Under the pieces are notes generated by a model. The model did no database searches. It was given only the letters and a program-made list of their open reading frames with translations, and was not told where the DNA came from. This document shows positions 42,501 through 51,283 of a DNA stretch of 64,000 bases, in pieces. Every line of letters begins with the position of its first letter. Position 1 is the first letter of the stretch. The stretch covers positions 62,001 to 126,000 of the forward strand of contig JBMNQH010000003.1 of assembly GCA_050944035.1 (NCBI GenBank), read 5' to 3'. The stretch is from JBMNQH01 sp050944035. GTDB taxonomy: Bacteria > Bacillota > Clostridia > Oscillospirales > Oscillospiraceae. The position numbers and the translations under genes were made by a program.

Positions 42501-43190
42501 ATGAGCAAAAAGGCTCTGATTGTAGAAGATGACGGGAATATCGCGGAACTTCTGCGTCTCTATCTGGAGAAAGACGGATTTTCTGTAGAAATCGCCGACA
42601 ATGGCGGCGATGGTCTGCGCGCTGCAACCGAAAATGCCCCCGATCTTGTGCTGCTTGACATTATGCTTCCCGTTCTCAACGGCTGGACGGTCTGCCAGGA
42701 GATCCGCAAAACTTCCCAGGTTCCCATTATCATGCTCACGGCAAAGGGTGAAACCTTTGACAAGATCACCGGTCTGGAGATGGGGGCGGACGACTATGTG
42801 GTCAAACCGTTTGAAGTCAAAGAGCTGCTGGCACGAATCCATGCAGTCATGCGCCGGACGGAGCCGGAGGAAAAAGAGCTGGAGAAAAAGCTCAGCTTTG
42901 ATAAGCTGGTTATCAACCTCTCCTCCTATGAGCTGATTGTCGACGGCAAACGGGTTGACACGCCGCCAAAGGAGATGGAGCTGCTTTACCACCTTGCCGC
43001 CTCTCCCAATCGGGTTTACACGCGCAATCAGCTGTTGGATGAGGTCTGGGGCTTTGACTATTACGGGGATTCCCGCACAGTCGACGTCCATATCAAGCGG
43101 CTGCGTGAAAAACTGGAAGGCGTCAGCGACCAGTGGTCTCTGAAAACGGTGTGGGGCGTCGGATACAAATTTGAGTTGATAGAACGATAA
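42501..43190 (+). CDS. OmpR/PhoB-family response regulator
   Basis: The 229-residue regulator has a receiver domain (about 1-118) with the acidic pocket 'VEDDGN', the phosphoacceptor Asp53 ('LLDIMLP') and 'VKPFE' with the conserved Lys. The winged-helix DNA-binding domain (about 128-226) ends 'SLKTVWGVGYKFE'. It is the first gene of a regulator-kinase-HtrA cluster, 21 bases ahead of the kinase. By analogy with CssRS-HtrA in Bacillus it likely responds to envelope or secretion stress. That analogy rests on gene order only. Confidence 0.95.
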   Translation: MSKKALIVEDDGNIAELLRLYLEKDGFSVEIADNGGDGLRAATENAPDLVLLDIMLPVLNGWTVCQEIRKTSQVPIIMLTAKGETFDKITGLEMGADDYVVKPFEVKELLARIHAVMRRTEPEEKELEKKLSFDKLVINLSSYELIVDGKRVDTPPKEMELLYHLAASPNRVYTRNQLLDEVWGFDYYGDSRTVDVHIKRLREKLEGVSDQWSLKTVWGVGYKFELIER

Positions 43191-43211
43191 CGCCTGACGG
43201 AGGAACTTCGG

Positions 43212-44648
43212 ATGAAAAATATATATTTCCGAAACTTTGTGATTACTTCGGTTCTGGTGCTGTTCTGTTTTCTGACTTTTGGTCTGTCATTTATGTTCCT
43301 GGGGCGCGCCCATATCGTGGATGACCGCCGTGAAACCATGCGTTCCAATGCAGAAGAGCTGGTACATTACGTCAGTGCATTTACGCAGACAGATTCTGTT
43401 TCCTCCTGGGATCTCGGCATTATGATCAGCTCCATTGCGCACATCACAGGAAACCAGATTTTTCTCTGTGATACAGCGGGCGTCGTTGTCTCCTGCTCCT
43501 GTATGGAGGTGCCCTGTAAACACATCGGAAAACAGATTGACAAAACTGTAATCAATACGATTCAAAAAACCGGCGCGCTCGACAGCATTACGGATCTGGG
43601 CGGCTTTTATCACTCTCCCTATTATGTTGTTGCGCTTCCAATTATTGCTGACGGTGCCAGTGAAGCGTTCGGCTTTGTTTTCATCTCAGCGGACACTGCT
43701 TCCCTGATGGACGTTTGGAACAATCTGCTGCTCATCTTCTTCATCATGCTCGCCATTGTCCTGTGTATAATGCTGCTGGTCTCCTATTCCAATTCTCACC
43801 AGCAAATCCGGCCGCTCAATGACATGGCCATCGCCGCAAGCAAGTTCGCGCACGGAGATTTCTCCGCCCGTGTCCGCGACGAAGGACGCAACGATTCCAT
43901 CGGACAGCTGACCACAGCGTTCAACGATATGGCGGAATCTCTGGAAAAGTCGGAGGATCTGCGTCGGGAATTCATCTCCAACGTATCGCACGAACTGAAA
44001 ACACCCATGACCTCCATCGCCGGCTTTGCCGACGGGCTTTTGGACGGTACCATTCCGCGTGAACAGGCGGATCACTACCTGACGATCATCTCCAGTGAGA
44101 CCAAGCGTCTGAATCGGATGGTACGTCGGATGCTGGATCTGTCCAGACTACAGGCAGAGAATTCCAGCCAACTGCTGCAAATGAAATTTGACGTATCCGA
44201 GGTGCTTCGCCGGACGCTGCTGAGTCTTATCGGGAAAATTGAATCCAAACATCTTGATGTGGACACGCAGATTCCTGAAGAACCCATCATTGTCCGCGGC
44301 AGTGAGGACATGATTAATCAGGTGGTCTTCAACCTGCTGGACAACGCCATCAAGTTTGCCAAACCCGGCAGTCAGCTTGGCCTGTCACTCTGGAAACAGG
44401 GGACAAAGGCCTATGTCTCGGTGAAAGACATCGGGGAAACCATTCCGCCCGATGATCTTCCATTTATCTTTGACCGGTTCCACAAATCGGATCGATCCCG
44501 CAGTATGGATCGGGAAGGGGTAGGTTTGGGCTTGTACATTGTCAAAACCATTCTGAACCGCCACAACGAAGATATTACAGCAACCAGTATGGATGGAACC
44601 ACGGAATTTGTCTTTAGTTTGACGCTACAGCCTGAAAAAAAGGCTTAA
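43212..44648 (+). CDS. Transmembrane sensor histidine kinase
   Basis: The 478-residue kinase has two membrane helices (about 10-30 and 171-191) flanking a 140-residue outside sensor with four cysteines (86, 95, 97, 102; 'VVVSCSCMEVPCKH'). A HAMP domain is followed by HisKA with His260 ('NVSHELKTPMTS'). The ATPase domain has 'NLLDNAIKFA', 'DRFHKSDRS' and 'GVGLGLYIVK'. It should phosphorylate the preceding regulator. The cysteine cluster could make sensing redox- or metal-dependent, which is inference. A GGAGG lies nine bases upstream. Confidence 0.95.
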   Translation: MKNIYFRNFVITSVLVLFCFLTFGLSFMFLGRAHIVDDRRETMRSNAEELVHYVSAFTQTDSVSSWDLGIMISSIAHITGNQIFLCDTAGVVVSCSCMEVPCKHIGKQIDKTVINTIQKTGALDSITDLGGFYHSPYYVVALPIIADGASEAFGFVFISADTASLMDVWNNLLLIFFIMLAIVLCIMLLVSYSNSHQQIRPLNDMAIAASKFAHGDFSARVRDEGRNDSIGQLTTAFNDMAESLEKSEDLRREFISNVSHELKTPMTSIAGFADGLLDGTIPREQADHYLTIISSETKRLNRMVRRMLDLSRLQAENSSQLLQMKFDVSEVLRRTLLSLIGKIESKHLDVDTQIPEEPIIVRGSEDMINQVVFNLLDNAIKFAKPGSQLGLSLWKQGTKAYVSVKDIGETIPPDDLPFIFDRFHKSDRSRSMDREGVGLGLYIVKTILNRHNEDITATSMDGTTEFVFSLTLQPEKKA

Positions 44649-44669
44649 CAGCACACGTCACAACGTTTA

Positions 44670-44719
44670 CAAAACTTTCATATTATATTCATAGAACTCT
44701 CAAAACTTCAGTTTATACT
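44670..44719 (+). promoter_or_regulatory. Candidate activated promoter of htrA with direct repeats
   Basis: CAAAACTT occurs at 44670-44677 and again at 44701-44708, 31 bases apart (about three helical turns). The second copy lies just upstream of a -10-like TATACT (44714-44719) with no -35 box. This layout fits binding of the upstream OmpR-type regulator. Confidence 0.4.
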
Positions 44720-44746
44720 CCAAATTGACCTTAAGGGGGAGCATAC

Positions 44747-46111
44747 ATGAACCAGGAACCATATAACTGGTATCGTCCCGACGGGTTTCGGCCGGAAGAG
44801 GACGCCGGCCGACAGCATACCACCTCTCAAATTTCTGATACGAATCCGTCAGAGTCAAGCTGTCAAATACATACCGACTCCAAACACACTTCTTTCTTTC
44901 AATTGAAGCCGGTGCTCTTGATCCTGCTCGGCATCGCTGTACTGTTTGCTTTGATCGCAGGCACGGCAGTTCTGAGCCGGAACACCGACGCTTCTTCTCC
45001 TTCTACTTCCTCTCTCCCGCCTGACTCTGACACCTTAGAGGACAATCCAACCGAAGAAAACCCGAACAAAAAAGACTATAGCGACTTCTTTGAAAAGGTT
45101 TACGGGGATTCGTCCATCTCCTCCGGCAAAAACAGTCTCCCGACTGTTGCCGGAGAGCCGATTGGATCGCCCATACTCTCATCCGTCGGTTCCGGTGGGG
45201 AAGCACTGGATCTGACAACCCTGTATGCACGATGCAGTCCATCTGTTGTCTCTGTCTCAGCCTATTGGGACGATGGAAGTTATGCCTGGGGAAGCGGCAT
45301 TCTCTGTTCGTCTGACGGGTATCTTGTGACAAACAACCATGTGATTGAAAATGCGGTTTCCGCAGAGGTAACGCTTGCGGATGACCGCAGCTATGAAGCC
45401 GCTCTGGTGGGATACGATGTACAGACCGATCTCGCCGTTTTGAAAATTGATGCAGAGGGCTTGACACCCGCTGTGTTTGGCGACAGCGACACCCTGCAGA
45501 TCGGAGAAACGGTGGTCGCCATCGGGAACCCCATCGGTCCTGAGTATCGTAACACCATGACAGACGGCATCCTTTCCGCAATTGGCCGTGAGGTGACAAC
45601 AAACGGTTACAGTATGTTGTTGCTTCAGACCAACGCCGCCATCAACGAAGGCAATTCCGGTGGCCCCCTTTTTAATCGGTATGGCCAGGTGATTGGCATC
45701 ACCAATATGAAAATCGCATCGCCCTATTCCGGTGTGGAAGGCATAGGCTTTTCCATTCCATCGAACACGGTGATCGACATTGTAAACACACTGGTTCAGC
45801 AGGGTTCTATTTCACGCGGTTCAATTGGCGTCACACTGGGAGAAATCCCGGAGGAACTTACCGCATATTACGACATTCCGCTGGGTTTGTACATCTCTGC
45901 TGTGAATGAGGATTCCGACGCCTATGCACAGGGCGTTCAAGCCGGGGATATTTTGACCGAGGTCAATGGCAACCCGGTGTATACCACCGATGATGTTATG
46001 AAAATCCGGGACAGTCTCCAGATCGGCGACTCATTGACACTGACCCTTTACCGCAAGGGTAAATACCGTACTATTGACGTGGAAATCTATGATTCCGGTG
46101 CGGTAGAATAA
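44747..46111 (+). CDS. htrA: HtrA/DegP-type membrane-anchored serine protease with PDZ domain
   Basis: The 454-residue protease has a cytoplasmic tail, one helix (about 54-76), a low-complexity linker, then a trypsin-like domain with the triad His198 ('VTNNHVIENA'), Asp228 ('DVQTDLAVLK') and Ser304 ('NEGNSGGPLF'). A C-terminal PDZ domain follows (about 350-445, 'AGDILTEVNGNPVYTTDD'). It degrades misfolded proteins outside the membrane. It lies 98 bases after the kinase, with a possible promoter of its own, so stress sensing and response are encoded together. Confidence 0.96.
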   Translation: MNQEPYNWYRPDGFRPEEDAGRQHTTSQISDTNPSESSCQIHTDSKHTSFFQLKPVLLILLGIAVLFALIAGTAVLSRNTDASSPSTSSLPPDSDTLEDNPTEENPNKKDYSDFFEKVYGDSSISSGKNSLPTVAGEPIGSPILSSVGSGGEALDLTTLYARCSPSVVSVSAYWDDGSYAWGSGILCSSDGYLVTNNHVIENAVSAEVTLADDRSYEAALVGYDVQTDLAVLKIDAEGLTPAVFGDSDTLQIGETVVAIGNPIGPEYRNTMTDGILSAIGREVTTNGYSMLLLQTNAAINEGNSGGPLFNRYGQVIGITNMKIASPYSGVEGIGFSIPSNTVIDIVNTLVQQGSISRGSIGVTLGEIPEELTAYYDIPLGLYISAVNEDSDAYAQGVQAGDILTEVNGNPVYTTDDVMKIRDSLQIGDSLTLTLYRKGKYRTIDVEIYDSGAVE

Positions 46112-46212
46112 TTTTGATGTCTCATTCCTCTTTTACATAGAATCACTCCTCTCTTCTCCAAGCTCTGCGTTGTGGTTTCCCTTTTCGCGGGCAGCAACGG
46201 TAGAGCAACACA

Positions 46213-46252
46213 GCAAAACAGGCGATGCAAATTGCATCGTCTGTTTTGCTTT
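46213..46252. terminator. Bidirectional terminator between htrA and the GNAT gene
   Basis: An 18-bp stem (46213-46230 with 46232-46249, one G-U pair) lies between the convergent genes with T-rich ends. Confidence 0.8.
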
Positions 46253-46739
46253 AGTCTACACTCTGATATGCAATTCTGGAGCTTCCATCCTCTATGTATA
46301 TGACTCCACAGCGCTGAAACCCATTTTTCTCTATCAAATGCTGCATTGTCCTGTTATCTGCATGTGTATCAATTCGTACATTTCGACAGTTCTCTTTACA
46401 GAATGATATAGCATTTGCAAACAGCCCTTTCTGTTTTCCGTCACTGGCGATTCTGTGAATCACACCATAAGTATCATCATTAAGCCACTGCCCCTCATAT
46501 ATTGTATGATAGGTCGGATCTTCCCCGATGATGAATACAAAGACACCGTGTACATTGCCATCATTTCCAATCAACACATAGCTTCTCCCAAGTGCAATAT
46601 CTTCTTCCACCATCTCTGCGGACGGGTGGCTATCGCCCCACTGGAAGGGATTTCCATTCTCCCGCATATAGTTTCTTGCTATTTCGTATATCGCAAGGAT
46701 TGCTATCATATCCCGTCGTTCTGCGACTCTAATTTCCAT
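46251..46739 (-). CDS. GNAT-family N-acetyltransferase
   Basis: The 162-residue acetyl-CoA-dependent acyltransferase starts 'MEIRVAERRDMIAILAIYE'. It has the GNAT core 'IHRIASDGKQKGLFANAI' (acetyl-CoA loop) and ends with the typical 'NGFQRCGVIYIEDG'. The frame is open to 46778, but the ATG at 46739 has GGGAG eight bases upstream and begins the family alignment. Substrate is unknown. It is monocistronic. Confidence 0.88.
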   Translation of the reverse strand: MEIRVAERRDMIAILAIYEIARNYMRENGNPFQWGDSHPSAEMVEEDIALGRSYVLIGNDGNVHGVFVFIIGEDPTYHTIYEGQWLNDDTYGVIHRIASDGKQKGLFANAISFCKENCRNVRIDTHADNRTMQHLIEKNGFQRCGVIYIEDGSSRIAYQSVD

Positions 46740-46831
46740 AGTCGGTCTCCCGAATTTTTGGTTGAATTTCCGATTCATTTTACTACGAAACCATAAACCA
46801 TGTCATCATTTTTACGAGAATTCCCATAACA

Positions 46832-46885
46832 GAAAAATCAAAAGAAGGCGTTGCAGCAATATAACTGCAACGCCTTCTTTTGATT
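46832..46885 (-). terminator. Terminator of the thiamine-salvage operon
   Basis: A perfect 21-bp stem (46836-46856 with 46865-46885) is followed on the minus strand by TTTTTC, ending the leftward thiD-tenA-ABC operon. Confidence 0.88.
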
Positions 46886-46897
46886 CTATCGTTCTGT

Positions 46898-47917
46898 TTA
46901 TTCGGGAATGGTGACCATAACATCGGAGATCGCAACATCTTCGGAAATCAGACCCTGTTCCTTCATCCAGCTGATGTTTTCCTGCCAAACTTCTTCGGTC
47001 TGTGTCAGGAATTTTGCATCGTCTGTTTCCATCAAAGGCAACAGTGTTTCACAGGATTTCTTCTCAACGGATTCACTCAGCGGAAAGTTCTCCTCGTTCT
47101 GGTTGTTCATCAAAATTTGCAGGCAACCGTCCGGATCCTTCTGGAAGTCCGCAAAGCCCTTGCGGCAGGCACGCAGGAAACCGGCCAGCATCTCGCTGTC
47201 GTTTTCAATGCTTTCGTCATTGGCAAGCAGGACACACTCATAATAGTTTGGAATGCCATAGCCGTTGACCATAAAGTAATTGACTTCAAAGCCTTCCTCT
47301 TCCATCTGCGGAACCTCATGGTTGACAAGACAGCCAATCGTGGCGTCCACATTGCCGGTGGTCATCGAGCTCATCAGTTCAAATCCAACGTTGACCAGCT
47401 CGACATCAGAAGCATCTGCACCGACATTTTTCAGCATGGCACGGATCAGAGCCTCGCTGAGTTCAGTACCGCCATAGCCGATGGTCTTACCCACCAGATC
47501 CTCCGGCTTAGTGATGTTCTTGTCTTTCAGGGAAAGAATGATATTCAGCGGACTCTGCACCACAGCGCCGATGGACTTGACCGGAACATTCTGATTGACA
47601 CGAGCCTGAATGACGTCCTGCTGATAGTACAGGCCAATCTCTGCCTTGCCCGCTGCGACAAGGGACATCGCATCGTTCTCATTCGACGGGAACTGAATAT
47701 TGACCTTCAGGCCTTCCTCTTCAAAGTATCCGCGTTCCATTGCTACATACAGGAAGGTATGCAGGGCGTTGGGGTACCAGTCGAGCACAACATTGATCTC
47801 TCGCAGACCGTCCTCGGTTTTGTTGCTTTCGTTTTTCTTCTCGGTATTGCCGCAGCCGGTGAGACACAGGCTGACAAGCAACGCCAGCAGAAGAACCATG
47901 GAAACCAGTTTTTTCAT
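46898..47917 (-). CDS. ABC transporter substrate-binding lipoprotein, thiamine-pyrimidine (ThiY/NMT1) type
   Basis: The protein of about 340 residues starts with a lipoprotein signal peptide ending in the lipobox 'LCLTGC'. The mature NMT1/THI5-like binding domain contains 'VLDWYPNALHTFLYVAMERG', the family signature for HMP or formylaminopyrimidine binding. The frame is open to 48064; the ATG at 47917 has GGAGG six bases upstream, and a second ATG lies directly in front of it. It is the last gene of the TPP-riboswitch operon and delivers a thiamine degradation product to the permease encoded upstream. Confidence 0.92.
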   Translation of the reverse strand: MKKLVSMVLLLALLVSLCLTGCGNTEKKNESNKTEDGLREINVVLDWYPNALHTFLYVAMERGYFEEEGLKVNIQFPSNENDAMSLVAAGKAEIGLYYQQDVIQARVNQNVPVKSIGAVVQSPLNIILSLKDKNITKPEDLVGKTIGYGGTELSEALIRAMLKNVGADASDVELVNVGFELMSSMTTGNVDATIGCLVNHEVPQMEEEGFEVNYFMVNGYGIPNYYECVLLANDESIENDSEMLAGFLRACRKGFADFQKDPDGCLQILMNNQNEENFPLSESVEKKSCETLLPLMETDDAKFLTQTEEVWQENISWMKEQGLISEDVAISDVMVTIPE

Positions 47918-47951
47918 CATATTCCTCCTTTTATTCCTTATAGTACTGTAC

Positions 47952-48707
47952 TTATAAATCGCTTCTCCAGCGAACAAACTTTTTCTCCAAAACGCCAATG
48001 ATCGCAACCACCAGCATGGCAACCACAGACAGCAATACAATGGGTGCAAACACACCGGCGCCATCCAGCTGCGTCATCATTCTACGGCTGAAATAGCCAA
48101 GCCCGCTCTGGGCACCCAGCCATTCGCCGATGGCCGCGCCGATGATGGACAGAGGAATTGCCATTTTGATTGCGGAAAAGAAATATGGCAGTGCCGCAGG
48201 AAGTTTCAGTTTCAAAAAGATCTGTCGTTTTCCAGCGCCAAACGTCTGCATCAGATCAATCATTTCCGTTCTGACCGACCGGAAACCGTCAAACACTGTA
48301 ATGGTAATGGGAAAGAACGTAATCAGTACTGTAACCAGCACCTTGCTCCAGATCGTATACCCAAACCAGAGTACGAACAGCGGCGCCAGTGCCGTTGTCG
48401 GAATGGTCTGAGATGCAATGATAATCGGGTACAGTGCCTTTTCCACCATGGGACTGAGATCCATAACAATGGCCAAAAGCAGACCCAATACAATTGAGAT
48501 CAGCAATCCAATCCCGGTGACAGCCATGGTTGCAGGCAGATGGGTTTCAAACAGCGGTTTCCGCAGTTCCCAAATTCGCACCAAAATCTGCGTGGGGGAC
48601 GGGATAATATAGGCCGCATTGACTTCCATGGCTGCAAGCTGCCAGGCAAACAGCAGAACCGCAACAAGGAGCAGCGCCGGCAGGTTGTTTCTACAATGGC
48701 TTTTCAT
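47952..48707 (-). CDS. ABC transporter permease, ThiX/SsuC type
   Basis: The 251-residue permease has about six helices and the EAA loop 'DLMQTFGAGKRQIFLKLKLP' (about 154-173) that contacts the ATPase. It belongs to the BPD_transp_1 group used for nitrate, sulfonate and thiamine-precursor uptake. Its ATG overlaps the stop of the ATPase gene (ATGA). Specificity for the thiamine pyrimidine is inferred from the operon. Confidence 0.92.
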   Translation of the reverse strand: MKSHCRNNLPALLLVAVLLFAWQLAAMEVNAAYIIPSPTQILVRIWELRKPLFETHLPATMAVTGIGLLISIVLGLLLAIVMDLSPMVEKALYPIIIASQTIPTTALAPLFVLWFGYTIWSKVLVTVLITFFPITITVFDGFRSVRTEMIDLMQTFGAGKRQIFLKLKLPAALPYFFSAIKMAIPLSIIGAAIGEWLGAQSGLGYFSRRMMTQLDGAGVFAPIVLLSVVAMLVVAIIGVLEKKFVRWRSDL

Positions 48708-49465
48708 TCCTGCACCTGCTTTCTCAGCATCGAGATGAGCCGCTCTTTCAACTGGATGATCTGCGGGTCAGCCAGACAGGCTCTTGTCCGCGGATGTCCA
48801 GCCGGAACCGGAATGGATGTCAATTTTGTGATCGGCTTTTCCTCAATCACCATAATGCGGTTGGAGAGAAACAGCGCTTCTTCCACATCGTGGGTAATAA
48901 ACAGGATGGTTTTCTGCTGATGCTCCCACTGTCCCATCAGCCATTCCTGCATTGAAATGCGCGTCAAAAAGTCCAGCGCCGAGAATGGTTCGTCGAGCAG
49001 AAGCAGTTCCGACCCCGTCAACATCGTGCGGGCAAACGCTGCGCGCTGCCGCATACCGCCGGACAGTTCTGCCGGACGTTTATCCGCCCAGCCGTCCAAC
49101 CCTACGGCCGCCAGAGCCGCGTCGACCTGCCGCACCATTTCTGTCCGTGAGATTCCCCCGCGGACTTCCAGCGGCAGCTTGACATTGTCTCCGACCGTCC
49201 GCCACGGAAACAGGAGGTCACGCTGCGGCATATAGCCGCAATACTGCTTCCTGGCGGAGATCGGCTCGCCATTGATTAAAATTTCTCCCTCGTCCTTTTT
49301 TAACAATTGGTTGATGAGACGAAAGATTGTGGATTTTCCGCAGCCGGAGGCCCCGATAATGGAGACAAACTCCCGCGCCTCTACCGCAAAGGATAGGTCA
49401 CGGATGATTTGCTCCTCGTCTCCAGGAAAGCGGAATCCAACATGTTGGAATTCCAGTATGCTCAC
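48704..49465 (-). CDS. ABC transporter ATP-binding protein, ThiZ type
   Basis: The 253-residue ATPase has Walker A 'GASGCGKST', Q-loop 'MPQRDLLFPW', signature 'LSGGMRQR', Walker B 'LLLLDEPFSALD' and H-loop 'ITHD'. The frame is open to 49516, but the GTG at 49465 (protein starting MSILEFQHVG) overlaps the tenA stop (GTGA) and has GGGAG eight bases upstream. It powers uptake of the thiamine precursor. Confidence 0.94.
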   Translation of the reverse strand: MSILEFQHVGFRFPGDEEQIIRDLSFAVEAREFVSIIGASGCGKSTIFRLINQLLKKDEGEILINGEPISARKQYCGYMPQRDLLFPWRTVGDNVKLPLEVRGGISRTEMVRQVDAALAAVGLDGWADKRPAELSGGMRQRAAFARTMLTGSELLLLDEPFSALDFLTRISMQEWLMGQWEHQQKTILFITHDVEEALFLSNRIMVIEEKPITKLTSIPVPAGHPRTRACLADPQIIQLKERLISMLRKQVQE

Positions 49466-50124
49466 AGTTCCATCTCCCAGGCCATATCCCAGAACATGGC
49501 CTCGTAGCGGGAACAATTGACAAAAATCTCACACAGGTGCTGCATCTGCGCTTCGCTGTAGCCTACTGTCAACCGGTTTGTCAGATCGATCAGCGCCTCA
49601 TTGGCGGTATGATACTCTGCACTGGCATAGCTCTGGATCCATTCCCCATAAAAGGGATGTGTGACAGAGTCCGGATTATTTTCAATGATTTTTCGTGCAA
49701 TGATTTCATAGCTCAATGCGCAGGACAGGATTGCCGCAGCAATTTCCGCTTCTCCCTCCTTGAATGCAACATCCAGCATGTAGGCTGTATAAGAGGTATT
49801 GGCAAGCGCACAGTCCGCGGTTTCTGCCTCGTGCAGATCAATGCCTAGGCGCTTCATATAACTGCGGTGCAGATTCATTTCACCGTCCAGGATTTGATGG
49901 ACATAAACTGCAAAAGAACGCATGGTGTCCGCTTCCTTTGCCTTGACAACACCAAGAGCAAACACTCTGGCATAATCAAACAGATAAACGTAGTCCTGAA
50001 CCATGTAAAACCGGAACTTCTCCGGATCCAAGGTTCCTTCGGCAATGCCCAGGATAAATGGATGCTTATGATAGCCTTCCCAGATCTCAGCTACCGCATC
50101 CAAAAGCCGTTTTGTCGTTGTCAT
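49462..50124 (-). CDS. tenA: Thiaminase II (aminopyrimidine aminohydrolase)
   Basis: The 220-residue enzyme hydrolyses aminopyrimidines from degraded thiamine to HMP. TenA features include 'HPFILGIAEGTLDPEKFRFY' (about 21-40), the catalytic Cys in 'ILSCALSYEIIARKI' and 'HPFYGEWIQSYAS'. It works between the ABC importer and ThiD. It lies 11 bases after thiD and overlaps the ATPase gene by four bases. Confidence 0.95.
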   Translation of the reverse strand: MTTTKRLLDAVAEIWEGYHKHPFILGIAEGTLDPEKFRFYMVQDYVYLFDYARVFALGVVKAKEADTMRSFAVYVHQILDGEMNLHRSYMKRLGIDLHEAETADCALANTSYTAYMLDVAFKEGEAEIAAAILSCALSYEIIARKIIENNPDSVTHPFYGEWIQSYASAEYHTANEALIDLTNRLTVGYSEAQMQHLCEIFVNCSRYEAMFWDMAWEMEL

Positions 50125-50135
50125 ACGTGTGCCTC

Positions 50136-50939
50136 CTAATAACGGGGCTGGCCAAAGGCGAAGCCGTGGTTCAGCGGACCGCAGCCGGCGCCAAGATTCA
50201 AACCGTCGCGCAGTGCGCCGGTAATATAGGCTTTTGCTCTGGAAACCGCTTCCGGAACATCACAACCCAGTGCCAGATTGCTTGCGATGGCAGAGGACAG
50301 TGTGCAACCGGTGCCGTGGTTGTTTTCATTGTCCACACGTTCGGCGCGATACCAGTAGGCCTTCCCATCGCTGTACAGAAGATCGTCGGCGCTCTCGGTC
50401 AGATGTCCGCCCTTGATCAAAACGCTGCCGGAGATTTTTTCGGCGATCACCGCAGCTGCACGCTCCATATCCGCCGTGCTCTGGATTGCAAATCCACACA
50501 AAACCTCAGCTTCCGGAATATTGGGCGTAACCACCTCTGCCAATGGCAGCAACCGGCTGGCCAGAGTGTCCACAGTACCGCCCTTGATCAGGGCACTACC
50601 GCTGGTGGCAACCATAACGGGATCGCACACAATGTGCTCCGCCTTGTAAGCGGTCAGTTTGGCCGCGATGACTTCTACCAGCGCAACGCTGGATACCATA
50701 CCAATTTTCACGGCGTCGGGACGGATATCAGTAAAAATACAGTCGATCTGCTGCGCCAAAAATTCCGGAGTGGCCTCCTGGACGCCATAAACGCCAGTGG
50801 TATTCTGCGCGGTCAGGGCTGTAATGGCGCTCATACCATAGACACCGTGGGCGATCATGGTTTTCAGATCGGCCTGGATGCCGGCGCCGCCGGAACTGTC
50901 AGAACCTGCAACGGTCAATACCTTTTTCAATTCACTCAT
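50136..50939 (-). CDS. thiD: Hydroxymethylpyrimidine/phosphomethylpyrimidine kinase
   Basis: The 267-residue enzyme phosphorylates HMP twice to give HMP-PP for thiamine synthesis. Ribokinase-fold motifs are 'AGSDSSGGAGIQADLKT' (about 11-27), 'CDPVMVATSG', 'LIKGGH' and the anion hole 'NNHGTGCTLSSAIA'. The frame is open to 50969; the ATG at 50939 has AAGGAG about ten bases upstream. It is the first gene behind the TPP riboswitch terminator. Confidence 0.96.
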   Translation of the reverse strand: MSELKKVLTVAGSDSSGGAGIQADLKTMIAHGVYGMSAITALTAQNTTGVYGVQEATPEFLAQQIDCIFTDIRPDAVKIGMVSSVALVEVIAAKLTAYKAEHIVCDPVMVATSGSALIKGGTVDTLASRLLPLAEVVTPNIPEAEVLCGFAIQSTADMERAAAVIAEKISGSVLIKGGHLTESADDLLYSDGKAYWYRAERVDNENNHGTGCTLSSAIASNLALGCDVPEAVSRAKAYITGALRDGLNLGAGCGPLNHGFAFGQPRY

Positions 50940-50971
50940 AAAATGAATCTCCTTCTCTGGAAAAATCAAAC

Positions 50972-50999
50972 AAAAAAGGAACCTCCAGTCGGAGCTTCC
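50972..50999 (-). terminator. Riboswitch expression-platform terminator
   Basis: On the minus strand GGAAGCTCC (50999-50991) pairs with GGAGGTTCC (50986-50978, one mismatch) around a four-base loop, followed by six T. It lies 33 bases before the thiD start and is the OFF structure of the TPP leader. Confidence 0.85.
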
Positions 51000-51065
51000 T
51001 CAATGAAATCTGCCGCCGCTGCCGCATACAACATCGGCAAACTCGGGCAATCGTATCAATTTTGG

Positions 51066-51153
51066 TTAGCATCCCTACGTTGGCATTATCCAAATCAGGT
51101 ACGGTCGAGGGGTATTCCCCTCCTCTCAGCCTCTTGTCCAGAAGCTCCCACGT
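51066..51153 (-). promoter_or_regulatory. TPP riboswitch (THI element)
   Basis: Read on the minus strand, the leader contains the conserved 'GAGGCTGAGA' and 'ACCTGATTTGGATAATGCCA' followed by 'ACGTAGGGATGCTAA'. These are the pyrimidine- and pyrophosphate-sensing helices of the THI box. TPP binding should favour the terminator at 50972-50999 and shut off the thiD-tenA-ABC operon. The 344-base gap between thiD and prmA is occupied by this leader. Confidence 0.96.
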
Positions 51154-51283
51154 TTAGCGTCATCTTAGCATACAAAACCCTAAACTGTCAAGATAAACTC
51201 CGCTGGTTCGACAGTTGACACCAACCCGGTTTCAGCGTAAACTGAGAACACAAGAAAATCAACAACAGCAAGGAGTTTGCGTT

